DNA of 64,000 nt from UBA10649 sp963700745 (GCA_963700745.1 CAVOYT010000012.1:1-64000); one strand, 5' to 3'; positions 55,990 to 64,000 are shown, numbered from the stretch's first letter. Notes: generated by a model not told the origin, from the letters alone. Numbers and translations are program-made.

Positions 55990-58064
55990 GCGCTCTCCAC
56001 CTGTTGCGCCTGGATCGCCGTGATGGCAACGGTGTTGATGATGTCGGGCACCGTGCATCCGCGGGAGAGGTCATTCACCGGGCGGCGCAGGCCCTGCAGC
56101 ACCGGACCGATCGCCACCCCGCCCGATGACCGCTGAACGGCCTTGTACGTCGTGTTGCCGGTGTTGAGATCCGGGAACACCAGGACGGTGGCGTGACCGG
56201 CGACCGGGTTGCCGGGCATCTTCGCCTGGCCCACGGCCTCATCGACGGCAGCGTCGTACTGGATCGGGCCGGCAAGCGGAAGATCGGGGCGGCGGCTCGC
56301 CACGCGTTCGGTAGCGGCGCGCACCTTGTCGACATCGCTCCCGGACCCGGACGTACCCGTCGAGTAGGAGAGCATGGCGACGCGGGGATCAATCCCGAAG
56401 GCGACGGCGGTTGCCGCGCTGCTGATCGCGATGGTCGCCAACTCGTCCGCTGTCGGATCCGGGTTGACGGCGCAGTCTGCGAACACCAGCACGCGATCCG
56501 GCAGGCACATCAGGAAGGCGCTCGACACCAGCGGCGACTCGGGAACGGTCCGGATGATCTCGAGCGCGGGCCGGATGGTGTGCGCGGTCGTGTGCGCGGC
56601 GCCAGACACCATGCCGTCGACCCTCCCGGTGTGGACGAGCATCGTGCCGAAGTAGGTGGCATCAAGCATCGTGTCCTGGGCCTGCTCGATGGTCACGCCC
56701 CTGTGCGCTCGCAGGCCCGCGTAGGCCTCGGCAAACACTTCCCGCAGCGGCGAGGCGGCCGGGTCGATGATCTCCATGCCGGTCAGATCGACGCCGAACG
56801 CCACGGCCTTGGCCTGGATCTCGGCCGGGTGACCCAGCAGGGTGATGTCGACGACGCCGGCATGGACGAGCTCTTCGGCGGCACGGAGCACGCGCTCGTC
56901 CTCTCCCTCGGGAAGGACGATGCGCCGCCGATCGAGGCGCGCCCTCTCCAAGAGCCCGAAGGAGAACATCAGCGGGGTGATGACATCGGGGTGCGAGAGC
57001 CGGATCTGCGCACTCAGAGCCTCGACGTCGACCCCGTCGTTGAACTCGCCCAGGGCCGCCGCGATCTTGCGCCGGCTCGCCGTGCGGATCTCACCGCGCA
57101 GCGTCTCCAGAGCGTGCAGGGTCGCGTAGGTGTCAGCCTCGACGGCGATGATCGGCATCCCCGAAGCCGTGAGCAGCGACTGCGTCATCGGGTCCGGGCG
57201 GTGGCCGCACGTCAGGACGACGCCCGCCGGGGTCGGCATGTCGCGGCTCAGCGCTGACGCGGCGGTGCCCACCGCCAGATCCGCCCTGTCTCCGGACGCC
57301 ACCACCAGGGCCCCGTCCGTCAGCGCCGGCAGGAGCGTCTGCAGATGCCCCGAGCCGGCCACGTACGCCTCCACCTCCCGCTGCAGGCTCTCTCGCCCTC
57401 CGACCAGGATGGTCCCGCCGAGTCCGACGGCCACCTCCTCCACCGTCAGCGCCGAGAGCACGGGCAGGTCACGAAGGACGTAGACCGGCGGCTCGTGGGC
57501 CTCCTCGGCCAGGCGGGCGCGCATCGCACCGACGGCCTTCGGATCGACGCGGTTGACGATGGTGGCCACGATCGAGCATCCCAGCCGGGTGAGCAGGCTG
57601 GTCGACGAGTCCATGGCGTTGTCGATCGAGTCAGCGTCCAGGTCATGGCCGTTGACGACGGCCAGGACCGGCGCACCCATGTTCGCGGCCAGCCGCGCGT
57701 TGAGTGCGAGTTCGGTCGACGACGACGGGCCGGTGAAGTCGGTACCGATCACCATGACGAAGTCGTATGCCTCCTTCATGTGCATGAAGTCATCGACGAG
57801 TCGAGCGACGAGTCGCGTATCGCCCCCCTCGTCGACGTAGCTCGCCGCTTCGGCATAGGTGAGGCCGATCGAACTGTCGTGGGCGAGGTGATAGCGATCG
57901 GTCAGCAGGTCCAGCAGCGCATCGCGACGCCCATCGCCGTCGACGATCGGCCGGAAGACACCGACGCGACCGACCTGACGGGCCAGCACCTCAAGAGTGC
58001 CGAGCGCGATGACGGCCTTGCCCGCCCTGATGGTGGTCGAGGTGATGTACAGGCTTTCGGACAC
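55986..58064 (-). CDS. pta: Phosphate acetyltransferase, long two-domain form
   Basis: 692 residues, complete. The N-terminal ~350 residues are a BioD-like/DRTGG regulatory part (ITSTTIRAGKAVIALGTLEV, VLAVVNGHDL); the C-terminal PTA domain has RRIVLPEGEDERVLRAAEEL, DGMVSGAAHTTAHTIRPALE and LSYSTGTSGSGSDVDKVRAA. With ackA it interconverts acetyl-CoA and acetate. The long form is usual in actinobacteria. Confidence 0.95.
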   Translation of the reverse strand: MSESLYITSTTIRAGKAVIALGTLEVLARQVGRVGVFRPIVDGDGRRDALLDLLTDRYHLAHDSSIGLTYAEAASYVDEGGDTRLVARLVDDFMHMKEAYDFVMVIGTDFTGPSSSTELALNARLAANMGAPVLAVVNGHDLDADSIDNAMDSSTSLLTRLGCSIVATIVNRVDPKAVGAMRARLAEEAHEPPVYVLRDLPVLSALTVEEVAVGLGGTILVGGRESLQREVEAYVAGSGHLQTLLPALTDGALVVASGDRADLAVGTAASALSRDMPTPAGVVLTCGHRPDPMTQSLLTASGMPIIAVEADTYATLHALETLRGEIRTASRRKIAAALGEFNDGVDVEALSAQIRLSHPDVITPLMFSFGLLERARLDRRRIVLPEGEDERVLRAAEELVHAGVVDITLLGHPAEIQAKAVAFGVDLTGMEIIDPAASPLREVFAEAYAGLRAHRGVTIEQAQDTMLDATYFGTMLVHTGRVDGMVSGAAHTTAHTIRPALEIIRTVPESPLVSSAFLMCLPDRVLVFADCAVNPDPTADELATIAISSAATAVAFGIDPRVAMLSYSTGTSGSGSDVDKVRAATERVASRRPDLPLAGPIQYDAAVDEAVGQAKMPGNPVAGHATVLVFPDLNTGNTTYKAVQRSSGGVAIGPVLQGLRRPVNDLSRGCTVPDIINTVAITAIQAQQVESA

Positions 58065-58082
58065 CGAGTGGGGTCCCTTCCG

Positions 58083-58346
58083 TCAGCGGGCGATCAGGAC
58101 GACGACGACGATCCCGATAGCGACGGCAACCCCGATCGCGACCCACGGCGCCGACTTGCGCACTCGATGGAAGCGCGGCTTGCCCGAACCATCCGAGATC
58201 TCACCAGAAGCCCTGAGCTGGTCATTGCTGCGAGCGATGCGCTGGGCCTTGGCGATGCGCTCCTCGGCCGTCGGTTCCTTGACTCCACCGGTCACGAAGT
58301 CCTCGTCAAGACTGATCTCGTCGAAGGGATCGGGTTCGCTGGGCAT
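58083..58346 (-). CDS. Small protein with C-terminal membrane helix
   Basis: 87 residues, complete. An acidic N-terminal half (SEPDPFDEISLDEDFVTGG), a basic stretch (KPRFHRVRKS) and one C-terminal helix (PWVAIGVAVAIGIVVVVLIA), so probably tail-anchored with the body inside. Found 18 bases upstream of pta on the same strand; AGGAG precedes ATG. Function unknown. Confidence 0.65.
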   Translation of the reverse strand: MPSEPDPFDEISLDEDFVTGGVKEPTAEERIAKAQRIARSNDQLRASGEISDGSGKPRFHRVRKSAPWVAIGVAVAIGIVVVVLIAR

Positions 58347-58387
58347 CGGTCTCCTGGGGTCCTCGGGTCCATCAAGGATACGTGCCG

Positions 58388-59263
58388 CTATTCGGTCGGT
58401 CCTGCGACGTGTCCGGCGACCAGTTCGGTGAACCGCTCGGGGTCATGGATGTGCGGCTCGTGGGCGGCGCCGGGGAACACCACGAACCGACTGCCTCGAA
58501 GCAGCGCATGCGCGTTCTCGCCGTGCTTCATGGGGATCATCGGATCCTTGTCACCCCAGATGATCAGCACCCGCCGACCTTCCATCAGGTGCAGCTTGTC
58601 GAGCGCGGAGACGTTCTGGCCCTTCGGACCCACCACACTGCGCAGCGTGGCGAGGAACGCGGTGCGCCGGTCCGGCTCCCCCAGCCACGACACCGTCTCA
58701 AGAGCCCGCGGACTGAGCGCGTGCGGCGTGACGCCTACTCTCCCGAGCTGGCTGCCGACCCAGGAGGCGCCCTTGAGAGTGCGCTCATTGATCGCCCAGC
58801 GAATCACGAATTCCGAGCCCGGGAGACTGGCGGCGCGCAGTCCCGAGAAGGTCTCCTCGCCGAGCCCGCCACTCGACTCGAGCACCATCGATGCGACCCG
58901 GTCGGGGAACTGGTAGTTGAACTGCATGGAGACCCCGCCGCCCAGGGAGTGGCCGACCAGGTGAACCCGGTCTACGCCGAGGTGGTCGAGCAGGTCGCGC
59001 AGGCTGCTGGCCAGCGAACCGAGGCTGTAGTCGCCGCGGTCGCAGGATGATTCCCCGTGTCCGGGGAGGTCAACCGCGATGACACGAAGCCCACGCGCCG
59101 CGAGGCGCTCGGGGATGTCGAGCCAGGTCTGCGAGCTCGAGCCGATGCCGTGAATCAGGAGGACGGGGTCGCCAACACCCGGGAGGTCGAGGTAGGCGAG
59201 GTCCCGCCCGTTCAGCTGGACATGCCGCAGCACGTCCGGGGTCCGGGTGTCGTGCTCGTTCAT
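58388..59263 (-). CDS. Alpha/beta-hydrolase
   Basis: 291 residues, complete. Oxyanion segment LLIHGIGSSSQTW, nucleophile elbow LVGHSLGGGVSMQF with Ser, acid WGDKDPMIP and final FPGAAHEPHIHDP with His. Resembles meta-cleavage-type or lipase-like hydrolases; substrate unknown. A 20-base operator-like inverted repeat overlaps its promoter, so it is probably regulated by a TetR-type protein not in the window. Confidence 0.88.
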   Translation of the reverse strand: MNEHDTRTPDVLRHVQLNGRDLAYLDLPGVGDPVLLIHGIGSSSQTWLDIPERLAARGLRVIAVDLPGHGESSCDRGDYSLGSLASSLRDLLDHLGVDRVHLVGHSLGGGVSMQFNYQFPDRVASMVLESSGGLGEETFSGLRAASLPGSEFVIRWAINERTLKGASWVGSQLGRVGVTPHALSPRALETVSWLGEPDRRTAFLATLRSVVGPKGQNVSALDKLHLMEGRRVLIIWGDKDPMIPMKHGENAHALLRGSRFVVFPGAAHEPHIHDPERFTELVAGHVAGPTE

Positions 59264-59298
59264 GGCTGCCCCCTCGCTCTGGTACCCGTCGGTAACCT

Positions 59299-59328
59299 AC
59301 TATACCGTAACTTACGGAAGCGTAGGTT
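59299..59328 (-). promoter_or_regulatory. Promoter and operator of the alpha/beta-hydrolase gene
   Basis: On the minus strand the inverted repeat AACCTACG-CTTC-CGTAAGTT (59328-59309; one mismatch between the 8-base arms) is followed by -10 TATAGT (59304-59299). The repeat covers the -35 to -10 space and the stop codon of the SOUL gene. The form is that of TetR-family operators. Confidence 0.6.
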
Positions 59329-59908
59329 GCTTTGAGTCCCGTACCGATGACGAAGCCACTGGGACAACGATCTCGTTGCGGCGCAGGAAGGCCGGCTTCC
59401 ACGGCGGGTCGAAACGGTCCCACCGCGCCGGGGCCACGGCCACCCAGCCGTGTTGGTCGAGGGCACGATGGAGTTCGGCCGTCCGGACCGCCACGTTGTG
59501 GGCTGACCAGCGTCCCGACCACCTGATCGATGCGGCCTCGTGTGCGGGCAGGGCGCGCAGTCGCACGCGCGGGTCGGTCGGCTCGGGGTAGTCATCGATG
59601 TCGCGTTCGCCCGGCAGCACGAACGACACGACCCATCGTTCCTCGGCGCTGTCATCGGCCTCCTGCTGGATGACGGGCGCCGTCATCGCCATGCGCTCCC
59701 CCGAGGACTCGCGCCCCACTGACGAGGCAAGCGACCCGCGCCGGAGGTTGGCACCCGAGATGTACGACACCAGCGGCCGGAACGCGGCGTTGCCGGCTCC
59801 CTCCACCGAACCACCCACGGTCACCTCGGCAACGACGCACGCTGCGTACCTGCGGCGCTCAACCGGGCCATGGCTCTCGATTACCTCGTACACCTGCTGT
59901 TCGGTCAC
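59312..59908 (-). CDS. SOUL heme-binding protein
   Basis: 198 residues, complete. YEVIESHGPVERRRYAACVV, FRPLVSYISGANLRR, MAMTAPVIQQEAD and the final PPWKPAFLRRNEIVVPV match the SOUL/HBP fold, where MTAPV and the PWKP-R-NE end are the best-kept parts. It probably binds or buffers heme or tetrapyrrole. GTG at 59908 lies eight bases below a SigR-type -10 element, so the message is short-leadered or leaderless and likely induced by thiol stress. Confidence 0.88.
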   Translation of the reverse strand: MTEQQVYEVIESHGPVERRRYAACVVAEVTVGGSVEGAGNAAFRPLVSYISGANLRRGSLASSVGRESSGERMAMTAPVIQQEADDSAEERWVVSFVLPGERDIDDYPEPTDPRVRLRALPAHEAASIRWSGRWSAHNVAVRTAELHRALDQHGWVAVAPARWDRFDPPWKPAFLRRNEIVVPVASSSVRDSKQPTLP

Positions 59909-59915
59909 ATGGGGT

Positions 59916-59943
59916 CCAACGCCTGCCCGAGTTGCCGAATTCC
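59916..59943 (-). promoter_or_regulatory. SigR-type promoter of the SOUL gene
   Basis: On the minus strand GGAAT (59943-59939), exactly 18 bases, GTTGG (59920-59916), the same form as the promoter before sigR. It ends eight bases before the GTG start. Confidence 0.65.
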
Positions 59944-59949
59944 TGCCCC

Positions 59950-59955
59950 TAGGGT
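59950..59955 (+). promoter_or_regulatory. -10 box TAGGGT for a leaderless start
   Basis: TAGGGT, six bases, then GTG at 59962 of the MFS gene. Confidence 0.5.
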
Positions 59956-59961
59956 GGCTCC

Positions 59962-61188
59962 GTGCCCACGACGCCGCTGCTGCGCGCGCGCATCGCGGTG
60001 TCCGTGCTGTTCGTGATCAATGCGGTCACCCTGAGTGCATGGCTGCCGCGGCTGGCGGAACTCCAGGCAAGCCTGGCCCTCAACGATGCGCAGCTCGGAC
60101 TGGTGCTGGCTGCCGGCGCGGCCGGCGGCCTGCTGATCGGTCCACTCGGGGGCTATCTCGTCGCGCGGTCGAACAGCGCCCGGGTCTCCGTCGTGAGCTT
60201 CGCCCTCATGGCCGTCGCCCTGCCCATCATCGGGCTGGCGGGCAGCGGTGTGGCGCTGGCAGCGGTGCTGCTGTGGCTGGGTGCCCTCGACGCGGTGATG
60301 GACGGTGCCATGAACGCCCATGGCCTGCGGGTCCAGCACCGCTATGGCCGGTCCGTGATCAACAGCTTCCATGGCTACTGGTCCCTGGGGACGGTCGCGG
60401 GCGCCTTGATCGGCAGCGCAAGCCTGATCGTCGGGCTGCCGATCGCCTGGATGCTGGCCGCTGTGGCCGGCATCAGCGCCATCGCGCTGGCGGCCACCGC
60501 ACGCTGGCTCCTGCCCGGCTCGGATCCCGAGCAGCACCTCAGTGACGACGACGCGATCGCCGAGGCGACGTCCGGCATTGATCCCGGCTCGGCGCCCGTG
60601 GTGCCCCCCTCCGCCGGATACGGCCGCGTCCTGACCCGCATGACCGTCCTGCTCGGCCTGTTCACCCTGCTGGCCGTCATCATCGAGGACATCCCGGCCC
60701 GATGGAGCTCCATCTACCTGACCGACGTCGGCGCACCCACGTCGCTCGTCGGCCTGGGATTCACGGCCTTCACCATCGCGATGACCATCGGGCGGTTCAC
60801 CGGCGACGCCCTCGTGAACCGGTTCACCGAGGCCACCGTCGTCCGCGTGAGCATGATCCTGTCCGGTGGCGCCCTCGCCGTGGCACTCCTCATCGGCACG
60901 GCCTGGGCGTACGTCGCGGCCTGCGTCGTCATCGGGCTCGGCGTGGCAACGCTCTTCCCCGCAGCCATGCACGCCGCTACCCGGATTCCCGGCGTGCGGC
61001 CGGCCATGGGCGTCGCCACCGTCGGGTGGATCGCCAGGGGTGGATTCGTGGTCGCGCCCATCGCGGTCGGCGCGATCGCGCAACGCTTCGGCATCGCTTG
61101 GGGACTGACGGTTCCGATCGTGGCGGCCGCCCTGCTGGTGCCGCTGAGTGCCGTCCTGCGCCCGCGGCGGGGCCAGCCAATACCCTGA
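59962..61188 (+). CDS. Major facilitator superfamily transporter
   Basis: 408 residues, complete, with 12 hydrophobic segments and a central loop rich in Asp/Pro (about residues 195-220). The loop GGYLVARSNSARVSVV after the second helix is the MFS-A motif place. It resembles the small-sugar/fucose-permease-like or bypass-of-stop group; no drug motif C is clear. Substrate unknown. Divergent from the SOUL gene. Confidence 0.85.
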   Translation: MPTTPLLRARIAVSVLFVINAVTLSAWLPRLAELQASLALNDAQLGLVLAAGAAGGLLIGPLGGYLVARSNSARVSVVSFALMAVALPIIGLAGSGVALAAVLLWLGALDAVMDGAMNAHGLRVQHRYGRSVINSFHGYWSLGTVAGALIGSASLIVGLPIAWMLAAVAGISAIALAATARWLLPGSDPEQHLSDDDAIAEATSGIDPGSAPVVPPSAGYGRVLTRMTVLLGLFTLLAVIIEDIPARWSSIYLTDVGAPTSLVGLGFTAFTIAMTIGRFTGDALVNRFTEATVVRVSMILSGGALAVALLIGTAWAYVAACVVIGLGVATLFPAAMHAATRIPGVRPAMGVATVGWIARGGFVVAPIAVGAIAQRFGIAWGLTVPIVAAALLVPLSAVLRPRRGQPIP

Positions 61189-61191
61189 GCC

Positions 61192-62235
61192 ATGCCCTCG
61201 AACACGTCAGCGCCCTCGAACACGACCATGCCCTCGAATACGTCGGTGCGACTGGCACAGCGCCCCACAGGTCTCCCTGCCCCGGATGACTTCCGAATCT
61301 CGACCGACCCGATTCTCGAGCCCGGCCCCGGCCAGGTGCTCGTGCGCGTGGGGATGATCTCCCTCGATCCCGCCATGCGCGGCTGGATGGACGACCGACC
61401 CTCCTACCTCCCGCCGATCGGGATCGACGAGGTCATTCGAGCGGGCGGCGTGGGCGAGGTCATCACCTCACACCACCCGCGCTTCCCCGTCGGGACGCTC
61501 GTGCAGGGGAACACCGGCGTGCAGGAGTATGCAGTCCTCGACGGCGCCGATCTCGTCCGCGTCGATCTCTCCCTCGGCACGCCCTCGATGTACCTGGGCG
61601 TCCTGGGCATGACGGGGCTCACGGCCTACTTCGGACTCTTCGAGCACGGCCGGCCACGAGCGGGCGACACGGTCCTGGTCTCCGGCGCCGCCGGAGCCGT
61701 GGGCTCGGTCGTCGGCCAGCTGGCCAGGATCAACGGCTGCCGGGTCGTCGGCGTCGCGGGCGGTCCGGACAAGTGCGCGTACGTCACGGACACCCTCGGC
61801 TTCGACGCGGCAGTCGACTACCGCGATCCGGGAATGCGCAAGGCGATCCGCGAGACCTGCCCAAACGGCGTCGACCTGTACTTCGACAACGTCGGCGGCG
61901 CCGTGCTCAATGCGGCCCTCGCCAACCTTGCCATGCACGCCCGGATCGTCGTCTGCGGCGCGATCTCGCAGTACAACGCCGAGACGCCCACCCCCGGGCC
62001 ATCGAACTACATGGCCCTCCTCGTCCGCCGGGCGACGATGACCGGCTTCCTCGTCTTCGACCACGTCGCTGAGTACCGGACCGCGCGTCGGCGGCTCGCG
62101 CACTGGGTGGGCGAGGGCCGGATCTCGGCGCCCGAGACCGTCGTTCCGGGACGCGTGACCGACTTCCACAAGGTGTTCCTCCGCCTGTTCGCCGGCGACA
62201 ACCTCGGCAAGCTCGTCCTCGACATCACCGACTGA
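61192..62235 (+). CDS. Zinc-free NADP-dependent oxidoreductase (MDR family)
   Basis: 347 residues, complete. LDPAMRGWMDDRPSYLPPI, GMTGLTAYFGL, DTVLVSGAAGAVGSVVGQLA (nucleotide site), and VDLYFDNVGGAVLNAAL, SNYMALLVRRATMTGFLVFD mark the leukotriene-B4-dehydrogenase/CurA group that reduces enones. No zinc ligands. The first 20 residues repeat SNTS three times and may be upstream of the true start (ATG 61192, 61228 are both in frame). It starts three bases after the MFS stop. Confidence 0.85.
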   Translation: MPSNTSAPSNTTMPSNTSVRLAQRPTGLPAPDDFRISTDPILEPGPGQVLVRVGMISLDPAMRGWMDDRPSYLPPIGIDEVIRAGGVGEVITSHHPRFPVGTLVQGNTGVQEYAVLDGADLVRVDLSLGTPSMYLGVLGMTGLTAYFGLFEHGRPRAGDTVLVSGAAGAVGSVVGQLARINGCRVVGVAGGPDKCAYVTDTLGFDAAVDYRDPGMRKAIRETCPNGVDLYFDNVGGAVLNAALANLAMHARIVVCGAISQYNAETPTPGPSNYMALLVRRATMTGFLVFDHVAEYRTARRRLAHWVGEGRISAPETVVPGRVTDFHKVFLRLFAGDNLGKLVLDITD

Positions 62236-62249
62236 CCCGAAGGAGACCC

Positions 62250-63014
62250 ATGAACGGCAACGCAGTGCAGGGCCGGACCGCCATCGTCACCGGCGCGTCG
62301 CGCGGCATCGGTCGCGCGATCGCCATTCTCCTCGCTGACGAGGGGGCGAATGTGGTCGTCGTGTCCCGATCCGCCGAAACCCTCGACTCGGTCGTGGCGG
62401 AGATCTCCGGCCGTGGCGGTCGCGCGATCGCCGTGGCCGCGGACGTGACCGCCGACGATGCCCCGCAGCGCATCGTCGACCGCACCCTCGAGGAGTTCGG
62501 CGGCCTCGACATCCTCGTCAACAATGCGGGAGGCAATTCGTTCATGTCGCCGCTGCAGACGATGCGCTTCTCCGGCTGGCAGAAGACGATGGTGCTCAAC
62601 CTCGATTCCACGGTGCGCCTGATCCAGGCAGCCCTGCCCGCCATGGTGGTCGGCGGTCACGGATCCATCGTCAACGTCTCGTCGGTAACCGGACTTCGTG
62701 GCTCCCCGCTGATGTCCCACTACGGGGCGGCCAAGGCGGCCGTCATCTCCTTGACCCAGAGTCTGGCCATCGAGGTGGCCACCGAGGGGGTGCGGGTCAA
62801 CGCCCTGGTCCCGGGCTGGATCGAGACCGATCTCACCGGCTTCCTTCGCACCGACGAGGCCCTCGAGGACACGGTCATCGGCCGGGTTCCGATGCGCCGA
62901 TGGGGACGTCCTGAGGAGATCGCGCAGGCGGCGCTGTTCCTCGCCGGCGACGCCTCCTCCTTCGTGACCGGGCAGTCCCTGGTCGTCGATGGCGGACTGA
63001 GCGCCAATCCGTGA
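62250..63014 (+). CDS. SDR-family oxidoreductase (FabG-like)
   Basis: 254 residues, complete. TAIVTGASRGIGRAIAILLA, DILVNNAGGNSFMSP, SSVTGLRGSPLMSHYGAAKA with Ser-Tyr-Lys, and VNALVPGWIETDLTG then GQSLVVDGGLSANP. A classical 3-oxoacyl-ACP-reductase-like SDR of unknown substrate. 14 bases after the MDR gene with AGGAG, so they form one unit with the MFS gene. Confidence 0.9.
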   Translation: MNGNAVQGRTAIVTGASRGIGRAIAILLADEGANVVVVSRSAETLDSVVAEISGRGGRAIAVAADVTADDAPQRIVDRTLEEFGGLDILVNNAGGNSFMSPLQTMRFSGWQKTMVLNLDSTVRLIQAALPAMVVGGHGSIVNVSSVTGLRGSPLMSHYGAAKAAVISLTQSLAIEVATEGVRVNALVPGWIETDLTGFLRTDEALEDTVIGRVPMRRWGRPEEIAQAALFLAGDASSFVTGQSLVVDGGLSANP

Positions 63015-63040
63015 TCGGAGCGCTAGCCTGACGGCACATC

Positions 63041-63100
63041 ACGAGCGCGCACTCGACGCGAGCGCACTCGACACGAGCGCGAACTCACCACAAGCGCGAA
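63041..63100 (+). repeat. Short tandem repeat of about 15 bases
   Basis: Units close to ACGCGAGCGCACTCG occur three to four times with small changes, just upstream of a small membrane-protein gene. Purpose unknown. Confidence 0.5.
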
Positions 63101-63111
63101 GGAGACCCATC

Positions 63112-63234
63112 GTGCGGAACCTCATCACCATCGCCATCATCGGCCTCATGATCATCGGCGCCATCGCCCTCGGCGTGAAGTTCTTCAGCACGTCTGTCCG
63201 TGAGCAGGAGGACGAGAGGAACTGGGACGAGTGA
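63112..63234 (+). CDS. 40-residue single-helix membrane peptide
   Basis: The peptide starts at GTG 63112 with AAGGAG nine bases before. One helix (LITIAIIGLMIIGAIALGV) is followed by KFFSTSVREQEDERNWDE, a charged tail. Too short for a usual gene finder; the ribosome site and codon pattern support it. It precedes a SulP transporter by 32 bases and may be co-transcribed. Function unknown. Confidence 0.55.
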   Translation: MRNLITIAIIGLMIIGAIALGVKFFSTSVREQEDERNWDE

Positions 63235-63266
63235 GGGCGCGACGGATCTAGGCACGAGTCGCATCC

Positions 63267-64000
63267 ATGTCGCCTCCCATCGCCGGGACGTGGCGCCGGT
63301 ACGCCCCGATCACCGCCTGGCTCCCCAAGTACCGGCGCCGATACATCGCCGGTGACCTGCTCGCCGGCCTGGTCGTCGCTGCTCTCGCCATCCCCCAGTC
63401 CCTGGGCTACGCCACCATCGCTGGGGTGCCGATCATCGTCGGCCTCTACGCCATCCCCCTGGCACTCATCGCCTATGCGGTGCTGGGTTCCTCCCCTCAC
63501 CTGGTGGTCGGCCCCGTCTCGACGGTGTCCGTGCTGTCCGGCTCCCTGGTGGCCGACATGTCCGGCGGCGACCCGGCCCGAGCAGTAGCCCTGACCTCGG
63601 CCCTGGCCATCGGTGCCGGCGTCGGCCTGCTCATCGGCGGCGTCGCGCGACTGGGCTGGGCGGCCGAGTTCATGTCACGCCCCATCGTCACCGGCTTCGT
63701 GTTCGGCCTCGTGCTCCTCATCGTGATCGGCGAGGTGCCCAGCCTGCTGGGGATCCCGGCGACGTCAGGGGACGTGCAGGATCGCGTGTGGTCGATCGTG
63801 ACGTCCCTGACCGAGATCGACCCCACGACCGCCGTGCTCGGTCTCGGCGCCCTCGCCATCCTCTTCGCCGGCGCCAGGTTCGCCCCTCGGATCCCCTGGG
63901 GCCTGATCGTCCTCATCGCGGGCATCATGCTGTCCTCGGGCCTCGATCTCGCAGCGGACGGGGTCGTGACCGTGGGACCCGTTCCCCAGGGCCTGCCACC
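63267..64000 (+). CDS. SulP-family anion transporter, 3' end outside window
   Basis: The first 244 residues of a second SulP protein. WLPKYRRRYIAGDLLAGLVV, AIPQSLGYATIAGVP and VVGPVSTVSVLSGSLVADMS are the family signature region, and at least six hydrophobic segments are visible up to the window end. The ion cannot be told. ATG at 63267 is the first in frame. Confidence 0.88.
   Translation, partial: MSPPIAGTWRRYAPITAWLPKYRRRYIAGDLLAGLVVAALAIPQSLGYATIAGVPIIVGLYAIPLALIAYAVLGSSPHLVVGPVSTVSVLSGSLVADMSGGDPARAVALTSALAIGAGVGLLIGGVARLGWAAEFMSRPIVTGFVFGLVLLIVIGEVPSLLGIPATSGDVQDRVWSIVTSLTEIDPTTAVLGLGALAILFAGARFAPRIPWGLIVLIAGIMLSSGLDLAADGVVTVGPVPQGLP

Noticed and set aside
1..64000. CRISPR arrays, insertion sequences, prophage, rRNA genes
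   Set aside because: No spaced direct repeats of CRISPR size, no transposase, integrase or phage structural genes, and no rRNA sequence were found on reading the window.

Overview
The window looks like a draft contig joined from two unrelated high-GC bacteria. Bases 1 to about 9,800 carry a P-type ATPase fragment, a secreted metalloprotease, ybaK, a SlyD-type FKBP, tRNA-Arg and tRNA-Pro, purD, a glycosyltransferase, a Fur-family regulator, a small lipoprotein and purQ/purL. The donor of this part is not identified; a Gram-negative high-GC lineage (Myxococcota- or Planctomycetota-like) is only a guess. From about 9,800 to the end the content is actinobacterial, of Propionibacteriales/Nocardioidaceae type: SigR with a zinc anti-sigma factor, fbiC for coenzyme F420, DUF3097, RsgA beside aroA, leaderless -10 boxes, GTG starts and GTGA/ATGA stop-start overlaps. 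The join falls inside two truncated genes, purL on the left and ureC on the right, so an assembly chimera is more likely than real recombination.

Layout of the actinobacterial part: a divergent urease operon headed by an amidohydrolase (9.8-12.3 kb); sigR-rsrA-biotinyl carrier (12.9-14.1 kb) behind a SigR-type promoter; a copper and peroxidase set (membrane protein, PCuAC, DyP peroxidase, CopC) running by overlapping codons into aroA and rsgA (15.7-21.2 kb); hisN and a CBS protein; a minus-strand operon fbiC - AA_synth - EthD - SulP - P450 (29.5 to 23.2 kb); xthA, a secreted repeat protein, a GMC oxidoreductase, acetyltransferase and DUF3097; an acyl-CoA synthetase and a LppM-like lipoprotein; pxpABC for 5-oxoproline; a membrane c-di-GMP enzyme; a five-gene catabolic operon (mmsA, transaldolase-like, Cgl0159-like aldolase, PhyH dioxygenase, isochorismatase-like hydrolase) facing a GntR-SDR pair; a LysR pair; a cell-wall hydrolase; pta-ackA; a SOUL heme protein with a second SigR-type promoter; MFS, MDR and SDR genes; and the start of a second SulP transporter.

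Many genes are broken by single-base indels. They are very dense at 5.2-9.8 kb, common to about 29.5 kb, and almost absent after 56 kb. A repeat in the gene at 36.5-37.5 kb shows one such break to be a one-base insertion. I treat the frameshifted genes as real genes in poorly polished sequence, not pseudogenes, and their coordinates are outer limits. The most interesting biology is the five-gene catabolic operon at 44.7-50.0 kb, the fbiC-headed operon, the two SigR-type promoters and the leaderless small ORF at 29.6 kb.
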